NCBI RefSeq assembly: GCF_014698935.1
Contig: NZ_JACVMN010000001.1
Location: 992,001-1,056,000, forward strand
Origin: Flagellimonas sp. S3867
GTDB lineage: Bacteria; Bacteroidota; Bacteroidia; Flavobacteriales; Flavobacteriaceae
Length of the DNA stretch: 64,000 bases
Reading direction: 5' to 3'
Shown here: positions 7,980 through 17,725 of the stretch, in pieces
Position numbering within the stretch: position 1 is the stretch's first letter
How the letters are laid out: every line of letters starts with the position of its first letter
The notes under the pieces: model-generated
Seen by the model: only the letters and a program-made list of their open reading frames with translations
Told to the model about the DNA's origin: nothing
The model's database searches: none
Translations under genes and position numbers: made by a program

Positions 7980-10385
7980 ATGAAAAGGCATATCAACAAA
8001 GTTGCCGTAATAGGCTCTGGTATCATGGGTAGTGGCATAGCCTGCCATTTTGCAAATATCGGTGTCGAAGTTTTATTATTGGACATTGTTCCACGAGAGC
8101 TCAGCGACAAAGAGAAAGCTAAAGGATTGACCTTGGAGAACAAAATTGTTCGAAACCGCTTGGTCAACGATTCTTTGACCACTGCCCTTAAATCCAAACC
8201 CTCACCTATTTATCATAAAAAGTTTGCCGAAAGAATTACTACGGGTAATCTTGAAGATGATATTGCAAAAGTTGGCGATGCAGATTGGATTATTGAGGTC
8301 GTTGTAGAACGTTTGGACATTAAGAAACAGGTTTTTGAAAATCTGGAAAAGCACAGAAAGTCGGGCACCTTAATTACTTCCAATACTTCCGGAATACCCA
8401 TTAAGTTTATGAGTGAAGGTAGAAGTGATGACTTTCAAAAACACTTCTGTGGGACACACTTTTTTAATCCCGCCAGGTACCTTAAACTTTTTGAGATTAT
8501 TCCCGGTCCAAAAACTTCCAAAGAAGTTCTTGACTTTTTAAATGGTTATGGAGAGCAATTTTTAGGAAAAACCTCAGTGGTGGCCAAGGACACCCCTGCT
8601 TTTATCGGAAATAGAATAGGAATTTTCAGTATCCAAAGCCTTTTTCATGCGGTGAAGGATTTGGAAATGACCGTTGAGGAAGTAGACAAACTCACTGGAC
8701 CAGTTATCGGCAGACCAAAATCCGCCACCTTCCGAACTGTAGATGTGGTAGGGTTGGATACCTTGGTGCATGTTGCCAACGGAATACATGAAAATTGCAC
8801 GGATGATGAAAGATTGGAACTTTTTCAGTTACCAGATTTCATCAAAACCATGGTAGACAACAAATGGTTGGGCAGTAAATCCGGACAGGGCTTTTATAAG
8901 AAAGTAAAAGGTGAAAATGGTAAAAGTGAAATCCTTACACTGGATTTGGACACCATGGACTATCGCTCAAAAAAGAGTGCCAAGTTTGCTACATTGGAGT
9001 TAACAAAGACCATTGACAAAGTAGTTGACCGCTTTGCCGTTTTAACATCGGGTAAGGATAAAGCAGGCGAATTTTATCGAAAAAGCTTTGGAGCCCTTTT
9101 CGCATACGTCTCACATCGAATCCCAGAAATATCTGATGATCTCTATAAAATAGACGATGCCATGAAAGCTGGTTTTGGCTGGGAGCACGGACCTTTCCAA
9201 ATCTGGGATGCCGTTGGATTGGAAAAAGGTCTGGAATTTATTCAAGCTGAAAATTTAGAGGCAGCTTCCTGGGTAAATGAAATGAAGGAAGCTGGAATTA
9301 ATTCTTTCTACTCCGTCAAAGATGGAGCAACCTATTATTATGACATTCCCAAAAAGACCATGGAAAAAGTTCCTGGTCAAGATGCCTTCATCATTTTGGA
9401 TAACATAAGGAAGTCCAACGAGGTCTTTAAAAATAGTGGCCTTGTTATCGAAGATTTGGGAGATGGAATCCTTAATGTAGAATTCCAATCCAAAATGAAC
9501 ACCATTGGGGGTGATGTGTTGGCGGGGTTGAACAAAGCTGTGGACATCGCGGAAAAAGATTTCCAAGGATTGGTTGTGGGCAATCAGGCTGCAAACTTCT
9601 CCGTGGGCGCCAATATCGGAATGATATTTATGATGGCCGTTGAGCAAGAGTATGATGAATTGAACATGGCCATCAAGTATTTCCAAGATACGATGATGCG
9701 CATGCGTTATTCTTCAATCCCAACTATTTCTGCACCTCACGGAATGTGTTTAGGTGGAGGCTGTGAGCTTACGTTGCACGCAGACAAGGTGGTTGCAGCA
9801 GCTGAAAGTTATATTGGTTTGGTTGAATTTGGAGTAGGAGTTATTCCAGGTGGTGGCGGTTCCAAGGAAATGGCCTTGAGAGCATCGGATACCTTCCGAA
9901 AGAATGATGTAGAACTCAATGTACTGCAAGAATATTTCTTGACCATCGGAATGGCCAAAGTATCTACATCGGCCTATGAAGCCTATGATTTAGGAATACT
10001 TCAAAAAGGGAAAGATGTAGTGGTTGTGAATAAAGACCGACAAATAGCTACGGCTAAAGCATATGCCAAACTAATGGCCGAAGCAGGATACACCAAGCCT
10101 CCAAAGCGAACCGATGTTAAAGTGCTTGGAAAACAGGCCTTGGGGATGTTCCTGGTAGGAACTGATTCCATGGAAGCAGGACACTACATTTCGGAACACG
10201 ATAAAAAAATCGCAGATAAATTGGCATATGTAATGGCGGGCGGAGATCTGTCAGAAGCCAGTTATGTTAGTGAGCAATATTTGTTGGACTTGGAAAGAGA
10301 AGCATTCCTATCATTATGTACCGAAAGAAAAACATTGGAACGTATTCAACATATGTTGAAAACAGGAAAACCGCTTCGGAATTAG
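7980..10385 (+). CDS. 3-hydroxyacyl-CoA dehydrogenase / enoyl-CoA hydratase fusion
   Basis: This 801-residue bifunctional enzyme hydrates enoyl-CoA and oxidises 3-hydroxyacyl-CoA with NAD+ in beta-oxidation. The dehydrogenase comes first: Rossmann motif GSGIMGSG at 12-19, then HFFNPARYLKLFEIIPGP and two C-terminal helical domains. The crotonase domain follows, from about residue 500, with GLVVGNQAANFSVGANI and the oxyanion/acid region GMCLGGGCELTLHAD ... GLVEFGVGVIPGGGGS. This order is the reverse of E. coli FadB. It sits 13 bp after marR, in the same operon as the thiolase and acyl-CoA dehydrogenase. Confidence 0.94.
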   Translation: MKRHINKVAVIGSGIMGSGIACHFANIGVEVLLLDIVPRELSDKEKAKGLTLENKIVRNRLVNDSLTTALKSKPSPIYHKKFAERITTGNLEDDIAKVGDADWIIEVVVERLDIKKQVFENLEKHRKSGTLITSNTSGIPIKFMSEGRSDDFQKHFCGTHFFNPARYLKLFEIIPGPKTSKEVLDFLNGYGEQFLGKTSVVAKDTPAFIGNRIGIFSIQSLFHAVKDLEMTVEEVDKLTGPVIGRPKSATFRTVDVVGLDTLVHVANGIHENCTDDERLELFQLPDFIKTMVDNKWLGSKSGQGFYKKVKGENGKSEILTLDLDTMDYRSKKSAKFATLELTKTIDKVVDRFAVLTSGKDKAGEFYRKSFGALFAYVSHRIPEISDDLYKIDDAMKAGFGWEHGPFQIWDAVGLEKGLEFIQAENLEAASWVNEMKEAGINSFYSVKDGATYYYDIPKKTMEKVPGQDAFIILDNIRKSNEVFKNSGLVIEDLGDGILNVEFQSKMNTIGGDVLAGLNKAVDIAEKDFQGLVVGNQAANFSVGANIGMIFMMAVEQEYDELNMAIKYFQDTMMRMRYSSIPTISAPHGMCLGGGCELTLHADKVVAAAESYIGLVEFGVGVIPGGGGSKEMALRASDTFRKNDVELNVLQEYFLTIGMAKVSTSAYEAYDLGILQKGKDVVVVNKDRQIATAKAYAKLMAEAGYTKPPKRTDVKVLGKQALGMFLVGTDSMEAGHYISEHDKKIADKLAYVMAGGDLSEASYVSEQYLLDLEREAFLSLCTERKTLERIQHMLKTGKPLRN

Positions 10386-10403
10386 TCTGTGAATCATGAG
10401 AAA

Positions 10404-10790
10404 TGAGTATTGAGTTGTTAGTATGAACAAAGTTGAAAATTTAAAAATTTGGAGGAAAGCAATAGAATTGGCCAAAATGGTCTATGTTTTGGAGACTGAA
10501 CTTCCGAGTGATGAAAAATTTGGGCTTACTTCACAATTGAAAAGAAGTGCGGTTTCAGTTTCGTCCAATATTGCAGAGGGTGCTGGAAGAAATTCAAAAA
10601 AAGAATTCAAACATTTCTTGAGTATTGCCAATGGTTCATGCTACGAACTACAGACCCAATTGATTCTTTTAATTGAATTGAATCTCATTGAAAAAGCTAA
10701 AGTTGAACCTGTAATTGACCTATGTTTTGAAATACAAAAAATGAATTATAGTCTTCAAAAAAGTTTGGTTGAAGCAGAACTCAATACTCA
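10404..10790. repeat. 13-bp inverted repeats bracketing a four-helix-bundle gene
   Basis: TGAGTATTGAGTT at 10404-10416 is repeated in perfect inverted orientation (AACTCAATACTCA) at 10778-10790, enclosing the four-helix-bundle gene. The right copy encodes its last residues (ELNTQY). The second such gene (12045-12410) has a weaker inverted similarity between about 12018-12042 and 12408-12433. Confidence 0.6.
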
Positions 10791-10797
10791 GTACTAA
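10423..10797 (+). CDS. Four-helix-bundle protein (23S rRNA IVS / S23 family), copy 1
   Basis: This 124-residue protein has the family hallmarks: LKIWRKAIELA at the N-terminus and SVSSNIAEGAGRNSKKEFKHF in the middle. Members are encoded in 23S intervening sequences of some bacteria and scattered through flavobacterial genomes; the molecular role is unknown. Here it separates the beta-oxidation fusion gene from the thiolase gene and is bracketed by perfect 13-bp inverted repeats. Copy 2 lies 1.2 kb downstream and is only moderately similar, so they are not a recent duplication. Confidence 0.85.
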   Translation: MNKVENLKIWRKAIELAKMVYVLETELPSDEKFGLTSQLKRSAVSVSSNIAEGAGRNSKKEFKHFLSIANGSCYELQTQLILLIELNLIEKAKVEPVIDLCFEIQKMNYSLQKSLVEAELNTQY

Positions 10798-10816
10798 AAA
10801 TTACTATCTAAATAAA

Positions 10817-12007
10817 ATGAAAACAGCATACATCGTAAAAGCATATAGAACAGCAGTTGGCAAAGCTCCTCGAGGTCTATTCCGATTTAAGAGACCGGAC
10901 GAATTGGCCGCCGAGACCATTGAACATATGATGAAAGAATTGCCTAATCTGGACAAAAAAAGAATTGATGACGTAATCGTGGGCAATGCAATGCCTGAAG
11001 CCGAACAAGGTCTGAATATGGCTCGATTAATCTCTTTAATGGGATTAAATATTGATGACGTTCCAGGTGTTACGGTCAACCGTTATTGCGCATCTGGATT
11101 GGAAACCATTGGGATTGCAACCGCAAAGATTCAGTCCGGAATGGCAGATTGCATTATTGCCGGAGGTTCGGAAAGCATGAGTTATATTCCCATGGGAGGA
11201 TACAAACCCACTCCGGATTATGCAACTGCCAAGGAAGGTCATGAAGACTACTATTGGGGTATGGGACTTACTGCCGAGGCTGTGGCAAAACAATTCAATG
11301 TTTCTAGAGAAGACCAAGATGTATTCGCCTATAGTTCCCACATGAAGGCCTTAAAAGCTCAAGAGGAAAATCGATTCCAAGATCAGATTGTTCCCATTGA
11401 TGTGGAGCACACTTTTGTAAATGAAGCTGGGAAAAAAGAAACCAAAAATTATACAGTAAATAAAGACGAAGGGCCAAGAAAAGGAACCAACATCCCTACC
11501 TTAAATAAACTTCGCCCCGTATTTGCTGCTGACGGAAGTGTAACTGCGGGAAACTCCTCCCAAATGAGTGATGGTGCGGCATTTGTAATGGTTATGAGTG
11601 AGGAAATGGTCAAAGAATTGAACCTTGAACCCATTGCACGATTGGTCAATTACGCAGCTGCGGGAGTTGAGCCACGAATAATGGGAATTGGTCCTGTAAA
11701 AGCCATTCCAAAGGCGCTAAAACAAGCTGGGCTAAAGCAAGAAGATGTTGATTTGATAGAACTTAATGAAGCTTTTGCGTCCCAATCCCTTGCCGTAATC
11801 CGGGAGTTGGGTTTGAACCCAGATATCATCAACGTAAATGGAGGTGCAATTGCCTTGGGCCATCCTCTAGGCTGTACAGGCGCTAAATTGTCCGTGCAAC
11901 TCTTTGATGAAATGCGCAAAAGGGAAATGAAAGGCAAATATGGTATGGTTACCATGTGCGTTGGAACGGGACAAGGAGCCGCTGGTATTTATGAATTTTT
12001 GAACTAA
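10817..12007 (+). CDS. fadA: Acetyl-CoA C-acyltransferase (3-ketoacyl-CoA thiolase)
   Basis: The 396-residue thiolase cleaves 3-ketoacyl-CoA in the last step of beta-oxidation. The nucleophile Cys is C91 in NRYCASGLE; the C-terminal motifs [24 protein letters not shown] and [10 protein letters not shown] carry the catalytic His and second Cys. I chose ATG 10817 ([12 protein letters not shown]), where family homology begins. A frame start at 10769 would overlap the previous gene and add a non-homologous leader. It works with the fusion gene upstream and the dehydrogenase downstream. Confidence 0.95.
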   Translation: MKTAYIVKAYRTAVGKAPRGLFRFKRPDELAAETIEHMMKELPNLDKKRIDDVIVGNAMPEAEQGLNMARLISLMGLNIDDVPGVTVNRYCASGLETIGIATAKIQSGMADCIIAGGSESMSYIPMGGYKPTPDYATAKEGHEDYYWGMGLTAEAVAKQFNVSREDQDVFAYSSHMKALKAQEENRFQDQIVPIDVEHTFVNEAGKKETKNYTVNKDEGPRKGTNIPTLNKLRPVFAADGSVTAGNSSQMSDGAAFVMVMSEEMVKELNLEPIARLVNYAAAGVEPRIMGIGPVKAIPKALKQAGLKQEDVDLIELNEAFASQSLAVIRELGLNPDIINVNGGAIALGHPLGCTGAKLSVQLFDEMRKREMKGKYGMVTMCVGTGQGAAGIYEFLN

Positions 12008-12044
12008 AATGTAGAAACTAGAGTCAAGAAAAAAGAGTCAGAGA

Positions 12045-12410
12045 ATGAGAAGGCACAATTTTAAAAAACTCAAAATCTGGCAAGAAAGCATGGAATTGGT
12101 CAATGAAACGTATAAAATGGTAAATGTGTTCCCCAGCAAGGAAAAATTCAATTTGATTTCGCAGTTAATGCGATGTGCAGTTTCAATACCTTCAAATATT
12201 GCTGAAGGAACAAGCAAATCCACCGATAAACATTTGAATAAATGTATCGAGGATAGCCTTGGATCATCATTTGAATGGGAAACCCAACTTATCGTTGCTC
12301 TCAATCAAAACTATATCTCCAGAGAGAAGTTTGATCAATTAGAACATAAAATTCAACAATTACAAAAAATGATTACAGGTTTTCAAAAAGGATTGGATAT
12401 ACAATCTTGA
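12045..12410 (+). CDS. Four-helix-bundle protein (23S rRNA IVS / S23 family), copy 2
   Basis: The 121-residue product has LKIWQESMELVNETY and AVSIPSNIAEGTSKSTDKHL, the signature of the family, and is related to but clearly diverged from copy 1 at 10423. It sits between the thiolase and acyl-CoA dehydrogenase genes. The flanks contain runs of AGAGTCAAGA-like sequence, inverted downstream as TTCTTGGATTCCTGAGTCC. Function is unknown; the surrounding operon gives no clear clue. Confidence 0.85.
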   Translation: MRRHNFKKLKIWQESMELVNETYKMVNVFPSKEKFNLISQLMRCAVSIPSNIAEGTSKSTDKHLNKCIEDSLGSSFEWETQLIVALNQNYISREKFDQLEHKIQQLQKMITGFQKGLDIQS

Positions 12411-12444
12411 TTCTTGGATTCCTGAGTCCTAAAATTAACAAACT

Positions 12445-14256
12445 ATGAGTACTGAGACCCTAAACAAAGATATCCTACGAGGTGGACAGTTCTTGGTGAA
12501 AGAGACCAATTGTGAAGACGTATTTACCCTCGAAGACCTTTCGGAGGAGCAAAAAATGATGCGAGAGAGCACCAAAGAGTTTGTAGATAGAGAACTCTGG
12601 GCGCATTGGGAACGATTTGAGAAAAAAGACTACGCATATACTGAGGAAACCATGCGAAAAGCTGGTGAACTTGGTCTTTTGAGCGTTGCCGTGCCAGAAG
12701 CCTATGGCGGAATGGGAATGGGATTTGTATCTACCATGTTGGTGTGTGACTACATTTCAGGTGCAACCGGTTCGTTTAGTACTGCCTTTGGAGCACATAC
12801 AGGTATTGGCACTATGCCGATTACGCTATATGGGACAGAAGAGCAAAAACAGAAATACGTCCCCAAATTGGCCACTGGCGAATGGTTTGGTGCATATTGT
12901 TTAACAGAGCCAGGTGCTGGTTCCGACGCCAATTCAGGAAAAACCAAGGCTGTACTTTCAAAAGATGGAAAGCACTACAGCATCACCGGACAAAAAATGT
13001 GGATTTCCAATGCTGGATTCTGCAATCTATTCATTGTTTTTGCGCGAATTGAAGATGACAAAAATATTACTGGTTTTATTGTAGAAAATGACCCTGAAAA
13101 TGGTATCACCTTAGGTGATGAAGAAAAAAAACTGGGGATTCACTCCTCCTCTACCCGTCAAGTGTTTTTCAATGAGACCAAGGTTTCGGTTGAAAATATG
13201 TTGTCAGAAAGAGGTAATGGGTTCAAAATTGCGATGAATGCCCTTAATGTGGGAAGAATTAAACTGGCAGCAGCTTGTTTGGAAGCCCAAAGACGCGTAC
13301 TGACAGAGGCTACCAAATACGCCAACGAACGCATACAATTTAAGACTCCCATTATCAATTTTGGTGCTATAAAGGCTAAAATAGCCGATATGGCCACCAA
13401 TGCCTACGCAGATGAGTCGGCTTGTTACCGTGCGGCCAAAAATATCGAAGACCGGATTGCCATCCGTGAAGCCGATGGAAATTCCCATCAAGAAGCAGAA
13501 CTCAAAGGAGTAGAGGAATACGCCATTGAATGTTCCATTCTTAAGGTTGCAGTTTCAGAACACGTACAACATACAACCGATGAAGGAATCCAAATTTTTG
13601 GAGGAATGGGCTTTAGTGCAGACACCCCAATGGAATCGGCATGGAGAGATGCTCGAATTTCCAGGATTTATGAAGGAACCAATGAAATCAATAGAATGTT
13701 GGCTGTTGGCATGTTGGTAAAAAAGGCTATGAAGGGTCATGTAGACCTTTTAGGTCCGGCCACCGCAGTGGGTGAGGAATTGATAGGCATTCCGTCCTTT
13801 GACACTCCAGATTTTTCAGAACTATTTGCTGAGGAAAAGGATTTGATTTCCAGATTAAAAAAGGTCTTTTTGATGATTGCCGGAAGTGCCGTGCAAAAAT
13901 TTGGGCCGAGCTTGGAAGAACATCAAATGCTACTGCTATCGGCCTCAGATATTTTGATACAGGTTTATTTGGCAGAATCCACTATATTGCGTACGGAGAA
14001 AAATACTAAAAGATTTGGAGAAGATTCCCAATCTGCGCAAATTGCGATGTCCAAATTATATCTGTACAGAGCGGTAGATATTATTAACCAAAAAGGAAAA
14101 GAAGCAATAGTCAGTTTCGCTGAAGGTGATGAACAACGAATGATGTTAATGGGACTTAAACGCTTTACGAAATATACAAATCAACCCAATGTCGTGGCAC
14201 TACGCACACAGATAGCAGACAAAGTCGCTGCGGATAATGGGTATACCTTTGACTAA
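12445..14256 (+). CDS. Acyl-CoA dehydrogenase, long (VLCAD-like) form
   Basis: The 603-residue flavoenzyme oxidises acyl-CoA to trans-2-enoyl-CoA, the first oxidative step of beta-oxidation. It has the FAD/substrate motif YCLTEPGAGSDANS near 151-164, KMWISNAGFCNLFIVFA, and RIYEGTNEINR near residue 410 with the expected catalytic Glu. The extra ~180 residues after the normal fold match the VLCAD/ACAD9-like architecture rather than the ~380-residue short types. It is the last gene of the marR operon and is followed by a terminator at 14289. Confidence 0.93.
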   Translation: MSTETLNKDILRGGQFLVKETNCEDVFTLEDLSEEQKMMRESTKEFVDRELWAHWERFEKKDYAYTEETMRKAGELGLLSVAVPEAYGGMGMGFVSTMLVCDYISGATGSFSTAFGAHTGIGTMPITLYGTEEQKQKYVPKLATGEWFGAYCLTEPGAGSDANSGKTKAVLSKDGKHYSITGQKMWISNAGFCNLFIVFARIEDDKNITGFIVENDPENGITLGDEEKKLGIHSSSTRQVFFNETKVSVENMLSERGNGFKIAMNALNVGRIKLAAACLEAQRRVLTEATKYANERIQFKTPIINFGAIKAKIADMATNAYADESACYRAAKNIEDRIAIREADGNSHQEAELKGVEEYAIECSILKVAVSEHVQHTTDEGIQIFGGMGFSADTPMESAWRDARISRIYEGTNEINRMLAVGMLVKKAMKGHVDLLGPATAVGEELIGIPSFDTPDFSELFAEEKDLISRLKKVFLMIAGSAVQKFGPSLEEHQMLLLSASDILIQVYLAESTILRTEKNTKRFGEDSQSAQIAMSKLYLYRAVDIINQKGKEAIVSFAEGDEQRMMLMGLKRFTKYTNQPNVVALRTQIADKVAADNGYTFD

Positions 14257-14288
14257 TTCAAATAATGCTTAAACAAAGCTGATTTTGG

Positions 14289-14317
14289 AAACCGCTCCTT
14301 CTGGGGCGGTTTTTTTT
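14289..14317 (+). terminator. Intrinsic terminator of the beta-oxidation operon
   Basis: AAACCGCTCC pairs with GGGGCGGTTT around the loop TTCT and is followed by a run of T. Confidence 0.85.
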
Positions 14318-14387
14318 ATGTCTTTTTTAACTATGGTGAGTAATAGGAAAGAGAAAATCCAAGTAAAAAAGAAAGTAACTTTATCCC

Positions 14388-15833
14388 ATGAAGGAATCCA
14401 TTTTACACGAACTATACGACTCCAAGAATTTCCAAAAACAAAGTGAACGATTGCTGGCTCTAGTTTCTCTACATCTAGAAGCTTCTTTGTCTGGACAAAA
14501 ACAAAAAACCTTAACATGGAACGAACCTGAAAATGAACTCCGTTTTTGGAAAGATTTTTTGGAAAAAGGAAATGAAGAGGATTTCTTTTCTGAAATTTTG
14601 AATAGGACGACCCATACCCACAATCCAAAATATGTAGGCCATCAAGTTGGCGTCACTGCTCCAATTACGCTGCTAACCGGCATGTTAAGCCATTTGTTGA
14701 ACAATGGCATGGCCGTTTACGAAATGGGGATGTCTCCAAATGCCATAGAACGAATTGTTACAGAAAAGCTTTGTAAAACCGTTGGATATGGTTCAAGCTC
14801 TGGTGGGTTTTTGACTTCTGGAGGTACTTTGGCCAATCTAACCGCTTTACTTTCGGCCAGAAAAGCTAAGGTTTTACATGATGTTTGGAATGAAGGACAT
14901 ATACGTCCTCTAGGAATAATGGTCTGTGAAGAAGCGCATTATTGTGTAGATAGGGCAGCAAAAATTATGGGGTTGGGCGAGCAAGGTATTATCAAAATTC
15001 CTGCTGATGAAAACTTTGCCATGGATATTGAAAAATTGGAGGAATACCATCAAAAAAACACGGCAAAAGGCATACAAATTTTTGCTATCGTAGGCAGTGC
15101 GCCTTCAACAGCCACTGGTGCTTACGACAATTTAGAAGCGATACAAAGATTTGCGGAAAAGCATAATTTATGGTTCCATGTGGATGGTGCTCATGGCGGA
15201 GCGGCCATATTTTCCGAAAAATACAAGCATTTGCTCAAAGGCGCTGAAAAATCAGATTCCATGGTGATTGATGGCCATAAGATGCTAATGATGCCTACAA
15301 TTACAACGGCATTATTGTTCAAAAACAAGGCACATTCCAATCATACCTTCAGTCAAAAAGCGGATTATCTTCTAAACGAAACCGAAGAAGATGAATGGTA
15401 CAATAGTGGACGTAGAACTTTTGAGTGCACCAAAAACATGATGTGCCTGCATTGGTATATCCTCCTTAAACTATATGGTGAAAAAGCCTTTGATGCTTAT
15501 GTTACCCGTCAATATGATTTAGCAAAGGAATTTGCAAGAATCATTAAAGAAGAGGGCAATTTTGAACTTGCTGTGGAACCCATGTCCAACATTTTGTGCT
15601 TTAGATACGTACTATCAGATTTGTCTTTGAAGGAATCCAATAGTTTGAATCAGTCAATTCGTCAAGGACTATTAGAGGATGGGGAGTTCTATTTGGTACA
15701 GACCAAGTTGAACGGCATTCATTATCTCAGAACCACGTTGATGAACCCATTTACAACCACGGAACACCTTATAGCTCTGTTGGAAAAGATTAAAACTTCA
15801 GCAAAAAAACTCATTGCTAGTCAGGTCAGCTAA
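14388..15833 (+). CDS. PLP-dependent group II decarboxylase
   Basis: The 481-residue protein belongs to the pyridoxal-5'-phosphate decarboxylase family (glutamate/aromatic-L-amino-acid/2,4-diaminobutyrate decarboxylases). HVDGAHGGAA starts at H264 with D266 as the pyridine-nitrogen Asp, and IDGHKML contains K298 as the Schiff-base lysine. SSGGFLTSGGTLANLTAL is the phosphate-binding region. The substrate amino acid cannot be assigned from sequence alone; similarity feels closest to diaminobutyrate or aspartate decarboxylase-type members. Its 3' end overlaps the convergent GH15 gene by 8 bp, so no terminator separates them. Confidence 0.9.
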   Translation: MKESILHELYDSKNFQKQSERLLALVSLHLEASLSGQKQKTLTWNEPENELRFWKDFLEKGNEEDFFSEILNRTTHTHNPKYVGHQVGVTAPITLLTGMLSHLLNNGMAVYEMGMSPNAIERIVTEKLCKTVGYGSSSGGFLTSGGTLANLTALLSARKAKVLHDVWNEGHIRPLGIMVCEEAHYCVDRAAKIMGLGEQGIIKIPADENFAMDIEKLEEYHQKNTAKGIQIFAIVGSAPSTATGAYDNLEAIQRFAEKHNLWFHVDGAHGGAAIFSEKYKHLLKGAEKSDSMVIDGHKMLMMPTITTALLFKNKAHSNHTFSQKADYLLNETEEDEWYNSGRRTFECTKNMMCLHWYILLKLYGEKAFDAYVTRQYDLAKEFARIIKEEGNFELAVEPMSNILCFRYVLSDLSLKESNSLNQSIRQGLLEDGEFYLVQTKLNGIHYLRTTLMNPFTTTEHLIALLEKIKTSAKKLIASQVS

Positions 15834-17625
15834 TGGATTCCAAGATTTTTTCCTCACTTTTCTTTCTTGAAAAGTTAATGGCACATTCAATCAAGGCCAA
15901 GTGGGAATAGGCCTGTGGGAAGTTACCTAGCAAGCGTTTGCTTTTAAAATCAATGTCCTCACTAAATAGCCCAAGATGATTGCTATAACCCAACAAACGT
16001 TCAAAATAGGCCAATGCCTTATCCTCCTCCCCTATTTTAAATAGACTGTTGATAAACCAAAAAGTACATATGGTAAATGAGGACGAAGGAAGTCCAAAAT
16101 CATCTTCATTTTTATATCGGTAAAGCAGTCCGTCATTGTTCAAATCCTCCTCAATTGCTTTAACCGTGCTTATAAATTTAGGGTCTTTGGCATGTACAAA
16201 TCCATAAGATTCCATCAGCAGAACTGAAGCATCCAAATGGTCTGATCCATAAGATTGTACAAAAGCATTGATGTTAGGATTCCACGCATTTTCCAGAATA
16301 TCCTCTTTTATTTCCTGCTCAAGTAGCGTCCATTCGTTTATTTTTCTTTCTTTACCAAAGATTTTTGCAACTTTGATGGCCCTGTCCAATGCCACCCAAC
16401 ACAGTACTTTTGAAAAGGTAAAGTGCCTGTCCTCTCCTCTAAATTCCCAAATTCCTTTATCTGGTTCTCTCCAATGTTTGTTTACGATCCAAACAATACC
16501 CTTGGTAATGCTCCACAAGTCCTCTCCATTTTCAATATCATTCTCAAACGTCACTAATTGTTCGTAAATAACGTCCATCAAAATGCCATAAATGTCATTT
16601 TGTTTTTGCTTGTACGCCGCATTTCCAATTCGGACCGGTTTTGAACCTTTGTAACCATCCAAATGGTCCAAGGTCTTTTCTGTAAGCGTCTTTTCCCGGT
16701 TTATGCCATACATTATCTGCAATCTCTCATCCTTATCGGGCATCAAATCAATAATGAACTGCAAATATCTTCTGGCAGAATTCTTATGTCCGAGCTCCGC
16801 CATCACTTTTATAACCATGGAAGCATCCCTGATCCAGCAAAATCGGTAATCCCAATTTCGTACCTCACCAATAGTTTCTGGTAACGAGGTTGTAGCTGCC
16901 GCCAAAACCGCACCCGTTTTGTCATACGTGAGCAATTTTAGTGTTATGGCACTCCGCATGATTTCGGCATTAAATTGCTTGTATGTAGGTGTCCTATCAA
17001 CCCAATCCAACCAATAGATTTTGGTTCGTTCGAGCTCCAAAGATATTTTTTCGGTGGTTGGCCTAAAGATTTTCTCATTATAGCAGACCAAAAAATATCC
17101 ATCCTCCTTTAAAAGGATTTCATCACCCTCTAAAACCTGTCTTTTGTTGAAGGAGGTATAGAGAAACAAGGTGTCAAATTTTTGCTTGTTGGTCAAACTG
17201 ACCACGAAATTCTTTTTTATATGATGGCTCGTCTGACCCTGGGCGTATTCAAGCTTGGGATCATAAAGCACACTGAATCTTGGAGTGCCCGAAATGTGTT
17301 TCACATAGCGCACAATTTCTGGTGGAGCGTTGTACTTTCCGGTAAGTTTGTGGTACCTCGGCATAAAATCGTGCACCTCAAAGGTATTTTCCCCATCTGA
17401 GTAACGTGTTACCAAGATGGCTGTATTTCTATGGTATTCTTGATGTATTTCGTAATTGTATTTTGTGTGGATTTCGAAACTACCTCCCTTTTTTTGGTCC
17501 AAAAGCTTGGCAAACACAGAGGTTGAATCAAATTGTGGCAAACAACACCATTCCAAGGAACCTGTGTCTGAAATTAAAGCAGCACTTCGGCAGTTTCCAA
17601 TTATTCCGTAATTTAGGTTATCCAT
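15826..17625 (-). CDS. GH15-family glycoside hydrolase (glucoamylase/trehalase-like)
   Basis: This 599-residue protein has the N-terminal beta-sandwich (about 1-200) and (alpha/alpha)6 barrel of bacterial GH15 enzymes, with NWDYRFCWIRDASMVIKVM as the signature and a second conserved region around GLPSSSFTICTFWFINSL. No signal peptide is visible, so it is cytoplasmic. Family members are glucoamylases or trehalases; divergence from the trehalose-synthesis gene by 100 bp favours trehalose hydrolysis or a related alpha-glucan role. The exact substrate is inference. Confidence 0.88.
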   Translation of the reverse strand: MDNLNYGIIGNCRSAALISDTGSLEWCCLPQFDSTSVFAKLLDQKKGGSFEIHTKYNYEIHQEYHRNTAILVTRYSDGENTFEVHDFMPRYHKLTGKYNAPPEIVRYVKHISGTPRFSVLYDPKLEYAQGQTSHHIKKNFVVSLTNKQKFDTLFLYTSFNKRQVLEGDEILLKEDGYFLVCYNEKIFRPTTEKISLELERTKIYWLDWVDRTPTYKQFNAEIMRSAITLKLLTYDKTGAVLAAATTSLPETIGEVRNWDYRFCWIRDASMVIKVMAELGHKNSARRYLQFIIDLMPDKDERLQIMYGINREKTLTEKTLDHLDGYKGSKPVRIGNAAYKQKQNDIYGILMDVIYEQLVTFENDIENGEDLWSITKGIVWIVNKHWREPDKGIWEFRGEDRHFTFSKVLCWVALDRAIKVAKIFGKERKINEWTLLEQEIKEDILENAWNPNINAFVQSYGSDHLDASVLLMESYGFVHAKDPKFISTVKAIEEDLNNDGLLYRYKNEDDFGLPSSSFTICTFWFINSLFKIGEEDKALAYFERLLGYSNHLGLFSEDIDFKSKRLLGNFPQAYSHLALIECAINFSRKKSEEKILESIS

Positions 17626-17725
17626 AGTAAGGATTTGTATTTCTGTTGGTTATTGTAGGTTTTTACCTTCTTATAAATCGAAAAAATAGGAATTTTATTA
17701 CATTTTTGTCCTAAAATCACCTTTC

